A stretch of DNA of 64,000 nucleotides from Sphingobacterium hungaricum (GCF_015210005.1 NZ_MU158698.1:2509986-2573985); one strand, 5' to 3'; positions 9,221 to 19,045 are shown, counted from the stretch's first letter. Program-made: numbers and translations. The notes: generated from the letters alone by a model not told the origin.

Positions 9221-9979
9221 ATGAATAACGTAGAACGTCACCAATACATCCTAAAAAAAGCTTCCGAAGGCGGGCATATTTCAGTTTCAAATCTTTGCGA
9301 AGAACTAACCGTCTCATCCGTAACCATTCGAAAGGATTTACAATTTTTAGAAGATAGCGGTCTATTGTTTCGAACGCATGGGGGAGCGACTTTGCAGAAC
9401 CCGTATCAGACCGACCGGCCCGTCTTTGAGAAAGAAAAAATCCACTCTATTGAAAAGAGCAAGATTGGCAAACGCGCCGCGCAATTAATCGAAGAGAATG
9501 ATTCGATTATTATTGCTTCGGGCACGACCATGCAATATTTGGCCAAAGAAATCGTGCCTAAAGGCAACTTGACAGTCGTAACATCTGCGCTGAATGTTTC
9601 TCAGGAGTTAATCAAACATCCCAACGTGGAAATCATACAGCTTGGTGGTTCTATTCGCCATTCTTCGAATTCGGTGATGGGGCAGTTCGCCGAAGACACG
9701 CTGACAAACTTCTTCTGTTCGAAACTATTTTTAGGTGTCGACGGCATTGATGAAGAATTTGGAATCACGACGACCAATGCACAAGAGGCGCAATTGAACC
9801 GAAAAATGATTCATGCAGCGCAAAAGGTGATTGTTTTGGCCGATTCAAGTAAGTTTGGCCGTAAAAGTTTTGGAAAAATCGTTGAATTCGGGAAAATAGA
9901 CATCCTTATTTCGGATAGCATACCTAAAAAATACATCGAATTATTTGATTCTTTAGGTATTCAAACCATTATTTGCTAA
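9221..9979 (+). CDS. glpR: DeoR-family transcriptional regulator, probable glycerol-3-phosphate repressor
   Basis: The 252-residue protein has an N-terminal DeoR helix-turn-helix (about residues 5-57, ISVSNLCEELTVSSVTIRKDLQFLE) with the usual FRTHGGA linker, and a C-terminal sugar-phosphate sensor domain with SGTTMQYLAKEI and the GGSIRHSSNSVMG loop. DeoR sensors bind phosphorylated metabolites; glycerol-3-phosphate is the likely ligand here because the gene is divergent from glpDKF. A phased candidate operator lies in the shared intergenic region. Confidence 0.88.
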   Translation: MNNVERHQYILKKASEGGHISVSNLCEELTVSSVTIRKDLQFLEDSGLLFRTHGGATLQNPYQTDRPVFEKEKIHSIEKSKIGKRAAQLIEENDSIIIASGTTMQYLAKEIVPKGNLTVVTSALNVSQELIKHPNVEIIQLGGSIRHSSNSVMGQFAEDTLTNFFCSKLFLGVDGIDEEFGITTTNAQEAQLNRKMIHAAQKVIVLADSSKFGRKSFGKIVEFGKIDILISDSIPKKYIELFDSLGIQTIIC

Positions 9980-10040
9980 CTTAGATTGTTTGTTGATAAA
10001 AAATCAGGGTTAAACTTAGATCATAAAATAAATTACCATA

Positions 10041-11309
10041 ATGAAAGAAAAAAATAGTTCAAGAAGAGATTTCATTAAAAAATCACTTCTTGGAGCAGCT
10101 GCTTTTACCATCGTTCCACGGTTTGTCCTGGGCGGAAATGGTTACCTAGCGCCTAGTGATCATTTGACTAAAGGCGTTATCGGTGTTGGTGCTATGGGTC
10201 GCGGTCACTTTGCGTATGCAGGGACTAAGACGGTCGCGATTTGTGATGTTGATACGAGACATCTTGCGCTTGCACAGAATGCTTTAGGTGGCGGTATTAA
10301 AGAATTGCATGATTATCGTGAGTTGATTCAGCTTCCTGAAGTTGATATTGTCCACATTGCAACTCCTCCGCATTGGCATGGAATTATGGCTGTAGAGGCC
10401 GCGCGCTCCGGAAAGGATATTTGGTGTGAAAAACCGATGACGAGAACTATTGGAGAAGGTAAAAAAGTTAAGGAAGCTGTTGCGCAGCATGGAAACATGT
10501 TCCGCTTAAATACCTGGTTTCGTTTTACGGATAATTTTTACGGAATGAATGTTCCAGTAAAGAAAATCAAAAAATTAGTGGATACAGGCATGCTTGGATG
10601 GCCTTTGAAAGTGACGATCAGCAAGCATACTGGATTTGACTGGAAGTTCTATTGGGTAGGAAAGGAAAACCTTCCTGTGGAGCAAGCGCCAAAAGAGTTG
10701 GATTATGAAATGTGGTTAGGGCCAGCGCCTTACAAACCATATAGTACGCATCGTGTTCATACGACCTTTAGAGGATATTGGGATTATGATGGCGGCGGTT
10801 TAGGTGACATGGGTCAGCATTATTTAGACCCTGTTCAATATTTCTTAGGAAAAGACAATGAAAGTCCGGTTTCAATTGAAGTGGATGCGCCTCAACAGCA
10901 TAGCGATGCCGTTGGAACTTGGCGTAAGATTGTATACACCTATGCAGATGGATGCCAGATTATTTTAGATGGTGCGGGTACAGAAGAAGGAAAAGGATAT
11001 ATCGAAGGCCCAGACGGAAAATTATTCAAAGGATTTGTTTCGGATATTCCTGATTTGGAACGCAAGCTAGCACAATACCCTGAACCGGAAGCTCAGGTGA
11101 CTGATTTCTTGGAGTCGGTAAGAACGCGCAAGAAGTTTGCTTTAAATGAAGAAAATGGCTATTATTCAGCAACGCTTGTCAACTTGGGATTGGCAGCGCT
11201 TCGCTTGAACAGAACATTGAAATATGATTCTGCGAAGCAGGAATTTGTGAATGATGAAGCTGCGAACCGTTTAATTAATCAACCAATGCGTGGTCCTTGG
11301 ACTATCTAA
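10041..11309 (+). CDS. Gfo/Idh/MocA-family oxidoreductase with Tat signal
   Basis: This 422-residue protein starts with a twin-arginine signal (SSRRDFIKKSLLGAAAFTI, residues 6-24), so it is folded in the cytoplasm and exported. The dinucleotide-binding motif GVIGVGAMGRGHF (about 45-57) and the family EKP motif (WCEKPMTRT, about 133-141) are present, as is a C-terminal Gfo/Idh/MocA substrate domain. These enzymes oxidise or reduce sugars with a bound NAD(P). The next gene encodes DUF1080 domains, characterised in other Bacteroidota as 3-keto-disaccharide hydrolases, so this enzyme may form or use 3-keto sugars. It ends 16 nt before that gene's preferred start. The exact substrate is unknown. 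Confidence 0.88.
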   Translation: MKEKNSSRRDFIKKSLLGAAAFTIVPRFVLGGNGYLAPSDHLTKGVIGVGAMGRGHFAYAGTKTVAICDVDTRHLALAQNALGGGIKELHDYRELIQLPEVDIVHIATPPHWHGIMAVEAARSGKDIWCEKPMTRTIGEGKKVKEAVAQHGNMFRLNTWFRFTDNFYGMNVPVKKIKKLVDTGMLGWPLKVTISKHTGFDWKFYWVGKENLPVEQAPKELDYEMWLGPAPYKPYSTHRVHTTFRGYWDYDGGGLGDMGQHYLDPVQYFLGKDNESPVSIEVDAPQQHSDAVGTWRKIVYTYADGCQIILDGAGTEEGKGYIEGPDGKLFKGFVSDIPDLERKLAQYPEPEAQVTDFLESVRTRKKFALNEENGYYSATLVNLGLAALRLNRTLKYDSAKQEFVNDEAANRLINQPMRGPWTI

Positions 11310-11325
11310 CCTAGACAAAACTGAA

Positions 11326-14300
11326 ATGAAAAAAATATTCAATACCATAGCCGCTTTGTTGATTGTACAGGCTGCCGCTTATGCGCAGCAACCTGCAAAT
11401 CGCACGGCAGCGACAAAAATAGCAGATGTGCTGGCGCAGCAGCCTGCGGAAGAAATTACGAAATTCCGAGAAGCCATGAAAGGTTTGGAGGAATTTACTG
11501 CAACCGACATTGCACAGCTTTTATCCGGCTTGAAACCGCAGGGCGGAGATAACAAAACGATTGAATTTGCTGCAAACTCCTATGCATTCTATGTGATGCA
11601 ACCAGGATTGGAGGCTAAGCGCGAAGTTTTTGCGCAAGGGCTTATCTTGGCATTAAGCCAGCTTCAAGATAAAGATAACAAAGGTTTCGTTTTTGAATTG
11701 ATGAAGCAAGCTTCAAAGAACGAATCGATTGCTGCTGTCGCTCCGTATTTAGCAGATGAGTATTTAGCGGAGAAAGCGGCGCGGACGCTGAATGCGATTC
11801 GCACGGCAGAAGCCACACAAGCTTTGTCAGCTGCATTAGCGAATGCTAAAAACGAGAAATTAACAACTTCCATCGTTGCTGCTTTGGGCGATTTGGAATC
11901 AAAAGCCGACGAAGAACGGATAATCGCTTTACTAGGCACGTATACTTCGGACAATTTCCAGCGTACAGGTTTTACAGCTTTAAGTAAAATTGGAGGAATT
12001 GCCTCTGCACCGGTATTCTTGGCAAAATTAAAAGCAACAAATTATCAATTCGATAAGTCGAATGTTGGAGGACTTTCCATTGATTATGCACATGCGCTTA
12101 TCGCGAATAATCATGGCAAGCTGGCTGAGCAATTTGCAAATACACTCTACAAGAACGCGTTAAAAATCGAAGATAATGTGGTCGTTGATGGAGCAATCCA
12201 AGTTTTAACGGAATTGAATCCATCCAAGCAGCATAAAACATTGGTTGGCTTAGCTGGGGCAAATGATGTGGTCACTCAAAATGTAGCGTTGGATTTGCTA
12301 TTGGCAAATCAACAGCCTGCAGATGCGAAGAAAGTCATTAAGTTATTGGCTAAAAGTTCTGAAGAAGGACAAGAAGGCATTTTTAATTATTTAGCGGCCT
12401 TGGGCGATGCGAATAACATTCCGCTGATTGAAAAGTCATTGGCTAAATTGACCAATTCAAATGCAAAAATCGCAGCCTACAATGCATTGAGCAGTTTGTC
12501 TAAAGGTGCTAACACGGAATTTATCATTTCACAGTTCGCACAAGCAAACGAAGCGGAGTCTAGCATTCTCCAGAACTTAATTCTTTCTTCGAAAGATAAA
12601 AATGCCATCAATTCTGTCAATACTGCATTGGCATCGGCTGATAAAAAGACTAAATTAAATTTATTAGCTGTTCTTGCATCGCGCAAAAATGAAAGTTCGT
12701 CTAAAGCTGTTTTAGCAGAAATAGGAAATGAAGATGCAGAAATTCGTTTGGCAGCTTACAAAGCCTTGCCGAATGTTGTGAATCCAGAAGATTTTGATGC
12801 CGTAGCGGCTTTGCTCAACAACTCAAATCCTGAGGAAGCAAAACTGGCGCAGCTCGCAGTGATTAACGCGCTGAAGGCAAGCTCAGATTCTGATGCGAAA
12901 ATCGAACGCCTAGCGACCAATATCTCACGTTCTCAAGCCCCTTCGGCAGCAAATTATTTTCCAATCTTTGCTGGAATCGGCGGAAAGGAATCGTTGGATG
13001 CCGTAACAAATTATGTTTTTAACAACAGCGCTGTGAAAACAGAAGCTATTCAAGCTATTGCTAATTGGTCAAATCCAGAAGCATTAAACACGTTGGTGGC
13101 TTTGTCGCGCGTCGAAAAAGATGCTCCTTTATTCAATACCATTTATAGAGGTTTGATTAAGCAGGTCAATGCGAGCACAGAAACGCCTGAACAAAAAACC
13201 TTGTTGTTGAAAGAGGCTTTTTCATTGGCACAGAATGTGGAACAAAAGCGTTTGGCCTTGTCTTCGCTTCAGCAAACAGGTACTTACCAGGCTTTGGTCT
13301 TCGCTGGTCAATTTTTAAATGACAAAGAATTAAAGAATGCGGCAACCAATACAGCGATGAATATCGGTATGGACCATCCTGAATATTACGGAACGGACGT
13401 TCGGACAATTCTTAATGCGGTCATGGGCAATCTTACAGGCAGCGAAAGTTCGTATTTGCGCGAGGCTTTGGTTCGTCATTTGGCAGAAATGTCGGCTGAG
13501 GAAGGTTACGTTTCCATTTTTAATGGGAAAGATTTGACCGGCTGGAAAGGCTTGGTGGAGAATCCAATCAAACGTACTACAATGTCAGAAAGACAGTTGG
13601 CTGAAAAGCAAGTAGAAGCTGACAAGAAAATGAATGAATCGTGGCAAGCCATCGATGGCGATTTAGTCTTCGAGGGACATGGAGATAACATCGCTACGGT
13701 TAAGCAATACGGTGATTTTGAAATGCTGGTAGATTGGAAGCTGGACAAGAATGGAAAGGAGCCCGATGCAGGTATTTATTTAAGAGGCACTCCGCAAATC
13801 CAGATTTGGGATATTTCACGCACAAATGTTGGTGCGCAAGTAGGTTCTGGTGGTCTATACAACAACAGCAAGCATCCGAAAGACCCGCTTAAAGTAGCTG
13901 ATAACGCGTTGGGCGAATGGAATACATTCAAGATTAAAATGGTCGGCGAAAAAGTTACCGTTTGGTTAAATGGCGAATTGGTAGTCGACAATGTTACCTT
14001 GGAGAACTACTGGGATAGAAATCAATCGATTTTCCCTACCGAGCAAATCGAATTGCAGGCGCATGGTTCACGCGTGTGGTACCGCGATATTTTTATCAAA
14101 GAATTGCCTCGCAAAGAACTTTTCCAGCTTTCGCAAAAGGAAGCTCAAGAAGGATATAAAGTGCTTTTCGATGGAACTAATTTAGATGCTTGGACAGAAA
14201 CGCCTGCCTACGAAATCACTCAGCAGGGTTTTATCCGCTCGAATCCAGATGCAAAATTCGGAAAGAACTTATACACGAAAGCAGAGTATGCTGACTTTAG

Positions 14301-14724
14301 TTTTAAGTTCGATTTCAAATTAACTCCCGGAGCGAATAATGGTGTCGGAATCCGCACGCCGTTAGAAGGCGATGCTGCTTACGAAGGCATGGAAATCCAG
14401 ATTTTGGATAATAGCGCAGACATTTACAAGGATTTGAAACCTTATCAGTTTCATGGTTCGGTCTATGGAATCATGGCTGCATCCAAAGGACAGTTAAGGC
14501 CGGTAGGAGAGTGGAATACACAAGAAATCCGCATTCAGGGCAATAAAATTCAAGTTACGTTAAATGGTCATCTAATCTTGAATGGCGATTTGTCCCAAGC
14601 GACCAAAAACGGAACCTTAGATGGGAAGAATCATCCAGGATTAAAGCGTACTTCAGGTCATATTGGCTTCTTAGGCCATGGAACTGAGGTTTTCCTTAAA
14701 AATATCCGCGTGAAGGCATTGTAA
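11326..14724 (+). CDS. Exported HEAT-repeat protein with two DUF1080 (3-keto-disaccharide hydrolase) domains
   Basis: From the ATG at 11326 the protein is 1132 residues and opens with a signal peptide (MKKIFNTIAALLIVQAAAYAQ); an earlier in-frame GTG at 11290 overlaps the previous gene and would spoil the signal. Residues from about 30 to 710 are alpha-helical, Ala-rich and repetitive, reading as HEAT-like repeats. Two DUF1080 domains follow, each opening with an FNGKDLTGW or FDGTNLDAW motif (about 725-925 and 940-1130). DUF1080 proteins are concanavalin-like folds, some shown to cleave 3-keto-glycosides. It follows the Tat-exported oxidoreductase by 16 nt and ends at a strong terminator, so the pair forms a two-gene operon that may act on the same periplasmic sugar. 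The triple architecture is unusual. Confidence 0.85.
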   Translation: MKKIFNTIAALLIVQAAAYAQQPANRTAATKIADVLAQQPAEEITKFREAMKGLEEFTATDIAQLLSGLKPQGGDNKTIEFAANSYAFYVMQPGLEAKREVFAQGLILALSQLQDKDNKGFVFELMKQASKNESIAAVAPYLADEYLAEKAARTLNAIRTAEATQALSAALANAKNEKLTTSIVAALGDLESKADEERIIALLGTYTSDNFQRTGFTALSKIGGIASAPVFLAKLKATNYQFDKSNVGGLSIDYAHALIANNHGKLAEQFANTLYKNALKIEDNVVVDGAIQVLTELNPSKQHKTLVGLAGANDVVTQNVALDLLLANQQPADAKKVIKLLAKSSEEGQEGIFNYLAALGDANNIPLIEKSLAKLTNSNAKIAAYNALSSLSKGANTEFIISQFAQANEAESSILQNLILSSKDKNAINSVNTALASADKKTKLNLLAVLASRKNESSSKAVLAEIGNEDAEIRLAAYKALPNVVNPEDFDAVAALLNNSNPEEAKLAQLAVINALKASSDSDAKIERLATNISRSQAPSAANYFPIFAGIGGKESLDAVTNYVFNNSAVKTEAIQAIANWSNPEALNTLVALSRVEKDAPLFNTIYRGLIKQVNASTETPEQKTLLLKEAFSLAQNVEQKRLALSSLQQTGTYQALVFAGQFLNDKELKNAATNTAMNIGMDHPEYYGTDVRTILNAVMGNLTGSESSYLREALVRHLAEMSAEEGYVSIFNGKDLTGWKGLVENPIKRTTMSERQLAEKQVEADKKMNESWQAIDGDLVFEGHGDNIATVKQYGDFEMLVDWKLDKNGKEPDAGIYLRGTPQIQIWDISRTNVGAQVGSGGLYNNSKHPKDPLKVADNALGEWNTFKIKMVGEKVTVWLNGELVVDNVTLENYWDRNQSIFPTEQIELQAHGSRVWYRDIFIKELPRKELFQLSQKEAQEGYKVLFDGTNLDAWTETPAYEITQQGFIRSNPDAKFGKNLYTKAEYADFSFKFDFKLTPGANNGVGIRTPLEGDAAYEGMEIQILDNSADIYKDLKPYQFHGSVYGIMAASKGQLRPVGEWNTQEIRIQGNKIQVTLNGHLILNGDLSQATKNGTLDGKNHPGLKRTSGHIGFLGHGTEVFLKNIRVKAL

Positions 14725-14752
14725 TCTTTGCTTTGACAAAATTTTTGAAGAG

Positions 14753-14779
14753 AGGCTGCCGGAAGGCAGCCTTTTTTTT
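14753..14779 (+). terminator. Rho-independent terminator of the oxidoreductase-DUF1080 operon
   Basis: An 8-bp perfect stem (AGGCTGCC / GGCAGCCT) with a GGAA tetraloop is followed by a run of eight T. It begins 28 nt after the DUF1080 stop codon. Confidence 0.93.
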
Positions 14780-15031
14780 ATGAATTCGTATCCGTTGGAG
14801 TTTCAAAAATGGATATCGAAAATCGGTTTGGCAGTGATTACTTCGGGTGCTGGAAGAATTGTAGATTAAACGCTTTTGGGAATCGGTATAAGATATGGAA
14901 GAATTAAAACAGAAGAAATCAGAAAGCAGATCGCTTAATAAATTAGAGGGATTATTTGCATAAAATTATTGTATATTGTTTAATCATTTTTCTTTTATAG
15001 GAGGTCGTTTATAAAGTCTCGTCTAAAGCTT

Positions 15032-15793
15032 ATGAAACTCAAACAAAATGAAATAAGAAAACTAGTATTAATTCTTGCTGTAACGGCTCAACTTATGGGT
15101 TGCATATCGACAAGAGGTCAAAAGATGAAAACTGAAGATTTATCGGGGACCTATATTTTGGAAACTGATTTAAAATATAAAGCACTGTCTAATGATAAAA
15201 ATTATTCAAGTTTGGAACTTCATAAAAACGGAACGTATATCTTGAATAAGGCTGCAATAACGTTTACTCCAGTAATAGAACAATGTACTTACGCATCGAA
15301 GGGTAGGTGGTCAGTTGTCGCGGGAAACTTGATTGAGATTACCAGCGAAGATCATTATGAAAAGCAGCAAGGGTTTGAGTATGATTTAAAAAATGAAAAC
15401 AAGCTATCTCAAGACAGTTTGTATATTCAGGTAGTTTTTCCTACAGATTTTCATCCTGTACATTTGAACTTTACATTTAACCACAACAACAGCAAGTCCA
15501 TTAAGACAGACAAGACATACATCGTACTGTCTAAATCGCAATACTTGCGGAGTGCTGCTAATCAGGTAGCCTTTAGTTTGAGTGCGAATTTCTTTGGAGC
15601 ACCTCTTTCTAAGAGCAGAACTACATTTAATATTTTTTTTGAGGAACTCATTGATACAAAAGTTAACAACTATCTCACCATTACACTGCCAAACTTTGAT
15701 AGGTGTTTTTTTGAATTTGAACCTTATAATGGAGAGTTTATTTATGTAAAGAACAGTAATCAATTAGTATGGCAAGGAGAAATATGGCAATAG
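15032..15793 (+). CDS. Hypothetical lipoprotein
   Basis: The 253-residue product has an N-terminal basic-hydrophobic segment ending in LAVTAQLMGCIST, a lipobox with Cys24, so it is probably a lipoprotein. The rest contains short beta-strand-like segments, including LSGTYILETD, SLELHKNGTYIL and KGRWSVVAGNLIEI. That pattern resembles small lipocalin-like or copper-resistance-type beta-barrels in which strands alternate with a measured-response fold, but I do not recognise a named family. It is a single gene that converges on the next lipoprotein gene, with a shared terminator between them. No function is assigned. Confidence 0.7.
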   Translation: MKLKQNEIRKLVLILAVTAQLMGCISTRGQKMKTEDLSGTYILETDLKYKALSNDKNYSSLELHKNGTYILNKAAITFTPVIEQCTYASKGRWSVVAGNLIEITSEDHYEKQQGFEYDLKNENKLSQDSLYIQVVFPTDFHPVHLNFTFNHNNSKSIKTDKTYIVLSKSQYLRSAANQVAFSLSANFFGAPLSKSRTTFNIFFEELIDTKVNNYLTITLPNFDRCFFEFEPYNGEFIYVKNSNQLVWQGEIWQ

Positions 15794-15950
15794 TAACCCA
15801 TACGGCTAAGTGACTTAATGCGTATGTACGAGCGTCATTTGTAGACGAGATTGGTTATCAGCATTAGTGATTTACGAGCAAATGATGTAGATGACTAGGT
15901 ATAATTCAATACATATTCGATTGAAAGCTTTGCTTTCCCTAAATAAAAAA

Positions 15951-15981
15951 CCGGGCTATTTAAATCAATTAAATAGCCCGG
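15951..15981. terminator. Bidirectional terminator between convergent lipoprotein genes
   Basis: A 13-bp perfect inverted repeat (CCGGGCTATTTAA / TTAAATAGCCCGG) with a 5-nt loop is flanked by an A-run on the left and a T-run on the right, so it can terminate transcription from both sides. Confidence 0.93.
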
Positions 15982-16013
15982 CTTTTTTATCTTACGTCTT
16001 TAGTTCCTTAGCG

Positions 16014-16691
16014 TTAATAGCGCTGTATTTCGTTATAAATGCTGGCAAGTTTTCCGTCTTCGAATCGGAATTGAACAAGCTCAAATTCATCTTCTTGCAA
16101 AGCATACCTAAAAGTCCAAGTAGCCGCATTCGCTATAATTTCATCGTACGAACTAGAAAGCTGTTTAGCATCTAAAGAAATGTTTCTGAATAAATGAGCA
16201 AAGTTCACACGGTTGCTGATTGTTTCCAGTTTTTCGTAAACCGTTGCTACAGGATCGTTGACTTCAACTGTTGTTGTAAAGCCATTTGGCCATGCATTTA
16301 CTTTTTGGCCATTGCTCAATTGTATGGAGGCGACTTTATCCTCTTTAAAGGAAATCTGCAAGGCCTCGGCATTTCCATCTAAGGTGCCTAAATGCAGTGC
16401 GTCATAATCTGAAAAAGCAGATTTAATTTGCGATAAACTTGAATAGCTTTGTTTCGTGATATTCAAATGCGTGTGGGCGTTTGCATTTGCATAGGTCTGA
16501 AAATCCGCATAGACTTTTTCGGAACTTTCTCCGATGGTTACACCAAATTTACTGCCGGTAAAAATACTGTCTTTAACGACTTCAATTGGTGTCTCGACAT
16601 CGCAACACGGTTCAAGGTTGATTGGATCGTCCTTGCACGAACTGAGGACTGATACCAATAGGATGGGGGCAAGAATGGAATGTAGTTTCAT
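16014..16691 (-). CDS. Hypothetical lipoprotein
   Basis: The 225-residue product begins MKLHSILAPILLVSVLSSCKDD, a clear lipoprotein signal with Cys19. The mature part contains a SKFGVTIGESSEKVYADFQ stretch and a repeated pattern ending in DKVASIQLSNG and DGKLASIYNEI, which suggests two copies of a small alpha/beta module. I recognise no named family. It stands alone, converging on the gene to its left through a bidirectional terminator. Confidence 0.72.
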   Translation of the reverse strand: MKLHSILAPILLVSVLSSCKDDPINLEPCCDVETPIEVVKDSIFTGSKFGVTIGESSEKVYADFQTYANANAHTHLNITKQSYSSLSQIKSAFSDYDALHLGTLDGNAEALQISFKEDKVASIQLSNGQKVNAWPNGFTTTVEVNDPVATVYEKLETISNRVNFAHLFRNISLDAKQLSSSYDEIIANAATWTFRYALQEDEFELVQFRFEDGKLASIYNEIQRY

Positions 16692-16883
16692 TTTAGTTGT
16701 TTTACTGATTTAACGTTTTACTTTCAAAGCAATGATTGCTTCGTTTTTAAAATACATAAAATTACTCAGAAAACAGGTTTTTTAGCCGAAAACTGACATA
16801 GCATTGACTCAAAAGGCATGTTATTACTTTTAAAGAAAGTCGAGCATTGCTAATCGTTTCAAGTTCAGCGAAACTACTAAACG

Positions 16884-17381
16884 TTAGGTTTGAGATTCAT
16901 TCATCTCAAAAACAGAATCTATTTTCCAGTTGGTTTTGTCTTTGGATGCTTTCACGGCTAACTGATCGCAACGTTCATTCAAAGGATGCCCTGCATGACC
17001 TTTTACCCAAACTAAACGGACCTGATGTAACTTATAGGCGCTCATTAGGCGAAGCCAAAGGTCTTTGTTTTTCTTGCCAGCAAAACCTTTGCTGATCCAG
17101 CCATAGACCCATTTCTTATCAATTGCGTCGATAACATATTTAGAATCTGAATAGACGGTGACTTGCTGATTTAGTTTTTTGATCGCTTCCAGCCCGATAA
17201 TAACCGCCATCAATTCCATTCGGTTATTGGTCGTCTTGCGGTATCCGCCAGAAAATTCCTTTTCTAATAATTTTCCGATGAAATCAGGATTATCTCCTTG
17301 GTAGATTGTGCGCAGAATAGTTCCATAGCCACCAGGACCCGGATTCCCGCTCGATGCACCATCCGTATAAAGTTCGATCAT
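16884..17381 (-). CDS. rnhA: Ribonuclease HI
   Basis: The 165-residue protein cleaves the RNA strand of RNA-DNA hybrids in the cytoplasm, removing primers and R-loops. All catalytic residues can be located: Asp7 ([16 protein letters not shown]), Glu56 (NNRMELMAV), Asp79 (VYSDSKYVI), His129 ([13 protein letters not shown]) and Asp139. A basic-handle region ([21 protein letters not shown], about 89-109) is present, so it is of the E. coli-like type rather than the handle-less type. Length is normal. It is downstream of the metNIQ operon but separated from it by a terminator. Confidence 0.95.
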   Translation of the reverse strand: MIELYTDGASSGNPGPGGYGTILRTIYQGDNPDFIGKLLEKEFSGGYRKTTNNRMELMAVIIGLEAIKKLNQQVTVYSDSKYVIDAIDKKWVYGWISKGFAGKKNKDLWLRLMSAYKLHQVRLVWVKGHAGHPLNERCDQLAVKASKDKTNWKIDSVFEMNESQT

Positions 17382-17462
17382 AGCACAAAAGTGATAATTT
17401 AAAAGGTAAAAGAAAAAAATAGTTCTTCACCTTTTGTACGATCCAGGAATCTTTAGATACCT

Positions 17463-17504
17463 AAAAAGCTGTTTGTTTACTTCTTACGAAGATAAACAAA
17501 CAGC
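17463..17504 (-). terminator. Terminator downstream of metQ
   Basis: Read on the minus strand, GCTGTTTGTTTA and TAAACAAACAGC form a 12-bp stem around a 13-nt loop, followed by a T-run (complement of 17463-17467). It lies 54 nt past the metQ stop codon. Confidence 0.85.
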
Positions 17505-17557
17505 CTTTTATTTTTATTCAACGGTTTCGAGAACACGATGAACTATGATTTGTTAAT

Positions 17558-18349
17558 TTACCAGCCTTTTACTGCACCGCCTTTAAAGACAACTTCAGCT
17601 GTAGAATCTACTTGTTCAGATTGGTATGCTTTTATAAAGTTCTTTACTTTTTCTTCGTTTTGATTGTCTTTACGACCTACGATTAGGTTGACGTAAGGAG
17701 ATTTCTCATCCTCGACAAACAAACCGTCTTTTTTGGCGGTCAAGTTGTTGCTCGCTGCAAAGTTGTTGTTGATGATCGCTACAGTTACTTTCGGATCATC
17801 TAACGTTCTTGGTAATTGAGGTGCTTCCAATTCCAGCAGTTTGATGTTCTTCGGGTTTTCGACAATGTTTTGTGCCGTTGGCAATAATCCAACGCCGTCT
17901 TCCAGCTTGATAATTCCTACATGAGCCAATAAAAGCAATGCACGGCCTAAGTTTGTTGGATCGTTCGGAATAACAATCGTTGCTCCGTCTGGCAATTCAT
18001 TTAAGCTTTTAATCTTTTTTGAATAACCTGCCATTGGATACACAAATGTATTTCCCAAAATTTCGAAATCATAGCCTCTGCTTTTCGATTGGTCATCTAA
18101 ATACGGTTTTGTCTGAAAAACATTGACATCAATCTCTTTCTGGCGCAAAGCTTCATTTGGCATTACATAATCATTGAATGTAATTAACTCAACGTCCAAA
18201 TTGTATTTTTCTTTGGCAACACGCTTTGCCGTTTCTGCTAGGATATGTTCTGGTCCAGCCTGAACTCCTACTGTAATGACATTCGATTTGTCTTTGTTCG
18301 AACAAGACAGCAAGGTTGCGATTATGATGCTGAAGATTATATTTTTCAT
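17558..18349 (-). CDS. metQ: Methionine ABC transporter substrate-binding lipoprotein
   Basis: The 263-residue protein belongs to the MetQ/NlpA family that captures methionine and delivers it to MetNI. It starts with a lipoprotein signal (IIATLLSCSNKDK, Cys16) and continues with the characteristic ITVGVQAGPEHILAETAKRVA opening and the DLNVFQTKPYLDDQ-like region (here VNVFQTKPYLDD). The C-terminal GGAVKGW is typical. It is the third gene of metN-metI-metQ, 27 nt after metI, and is followed by a terminator. Methionine is the expected ligand by family and gene order. Confidence 0.92.
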   Translation of the reverse strand: MKNIIFSIIIATLLSCSNKDKSNVITVGVQAGPEHILAETAKRVAKEKYNLDVELITFNDYVMPNEALRQKEIDVNVFQTKPYLDDQSKSRGYDFEILGNTFVYPMAGYSKKIKSLNELPDGATIVIPNDPTNLGRALLLLAHVGIIKLEDGVGLLPTAQNIVENPKNIKLLELEAPQLPRTLDDPKVTVAIINNNFAASNNLTAKKDGLFVEDEKSPYVNLIVGRKDNQNEEKVKNFIKAYQSEQVDSTAEVVFKGGAVKGW

Positions 18350-18376
18350 GAAATTAAACTGTTATGTATGTATATA

Positions 18377-19033
18377 TTATTTTCTGTGATCAAAACTTTT
18401 TGATACGCGGTCTCCGATAAATTGAATCGAAAATACGATCAGGACCAATAAAACCAAAACGGTATTCATGATCAATGCATCGTAACCCACGTAACCATAT
18501 TGATAGCCGATATGTCCTAAACCGCCAGCGCCAACTGCGCCACCCATTGCCGAATAACCGACTAAGGTGATTAGAGTCAACGTTGCCGAATTGACGATAG
18601 CAGGCAAAGCTTCTGGAATCAATACTTTAGTAACTAATTGTATGGGCCTCGTGCCCATAGACCGCGCCGCTTCGATCAGTCCGTAAGGAATTTCCAATAG
18701 ACAATTTTCCACCAAACGAGCTACAAATGGCGCAGCTCCAATGCTCAATGGAACGATTGCCGCTTCCACACCGATCGATGTACCGACAATCATCCTGGTA
18801 AACGGGATCATCCAGACAATCAAGATAATAAACGGAATGGCACGAAAAACATTGACGAAGAACGACACCAAACGGTAACGGCTTTTATTCGCCAGCATCT
18901 GATTCGGGCGCGACATAAATAAGATTACACCGATGGGCAATCCGATAAGAAAACTAAATAGGCCGGAAACAAAAGTCATCAATAATGTTTCTCCTGTTCC
19001 TTTAGCTAATAACCAAATAATTGCTTCTGACAT
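18377..19033 (-). CDS. metI: Methionine ABC transporter permease
   Basis: The 218-residue inner-membrane protein has five to six hydrophobic spans and the EAA-type cytoplasmic loop EAARSMGTRPIQLVTKVLIPEALP (about 146-169) that couples the permease to the ATPase. The first span region GTGETLLMTFVSGLFSFLIGLPIG matches MetI proteins. It lies 12 nt downstream of metN and 27 nt upstream of metQ, forming one operon. Confidence 0.93.
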   Translation of the reverse strand: MSEAIIWLLAKGTGETLLMTFVSGLFSFLIGLPIGVILFMSRPNQMLANKSRYRLVSFFVNVFRAIPFIILIVWMIPFTRMIVGTSIGVEAAIVPLSIGAAPFVARLVENCLLEIPYGLIEAARSMGTRPIQLVTKVLIPEALPAIVNSATLTLITLVGYSAMGGAVGAGGLGHIGYQYGYVGYDALIMNTVLVLLVLIVFSIQFIGDRVSKSFDHRK

Positions 19034-19045
19034 GTTGGAATAGGA

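Noticed and set aside
11290..11325. GTG start at 11290 for the DUF1080 protein
   Set aside because: It overlaps the oxidoreductase gene and would place 12 residues before a clear signal peptide that begins at 11326.
14780..15031. Possible gene fragment (short frame MEELKQKKSESRSLNKLEGLFA at about 14895-14963)
   Set aside because: Only 22 codons, no homolog recognised, no promoter motif; the region is better described as spacer after the terminator.
16692..16883. Intergenic region searched for a gene or RNA
   Set aside because: Nothing beyond AT-rich sequence; no hairpin with a T-run and no -7 motif.
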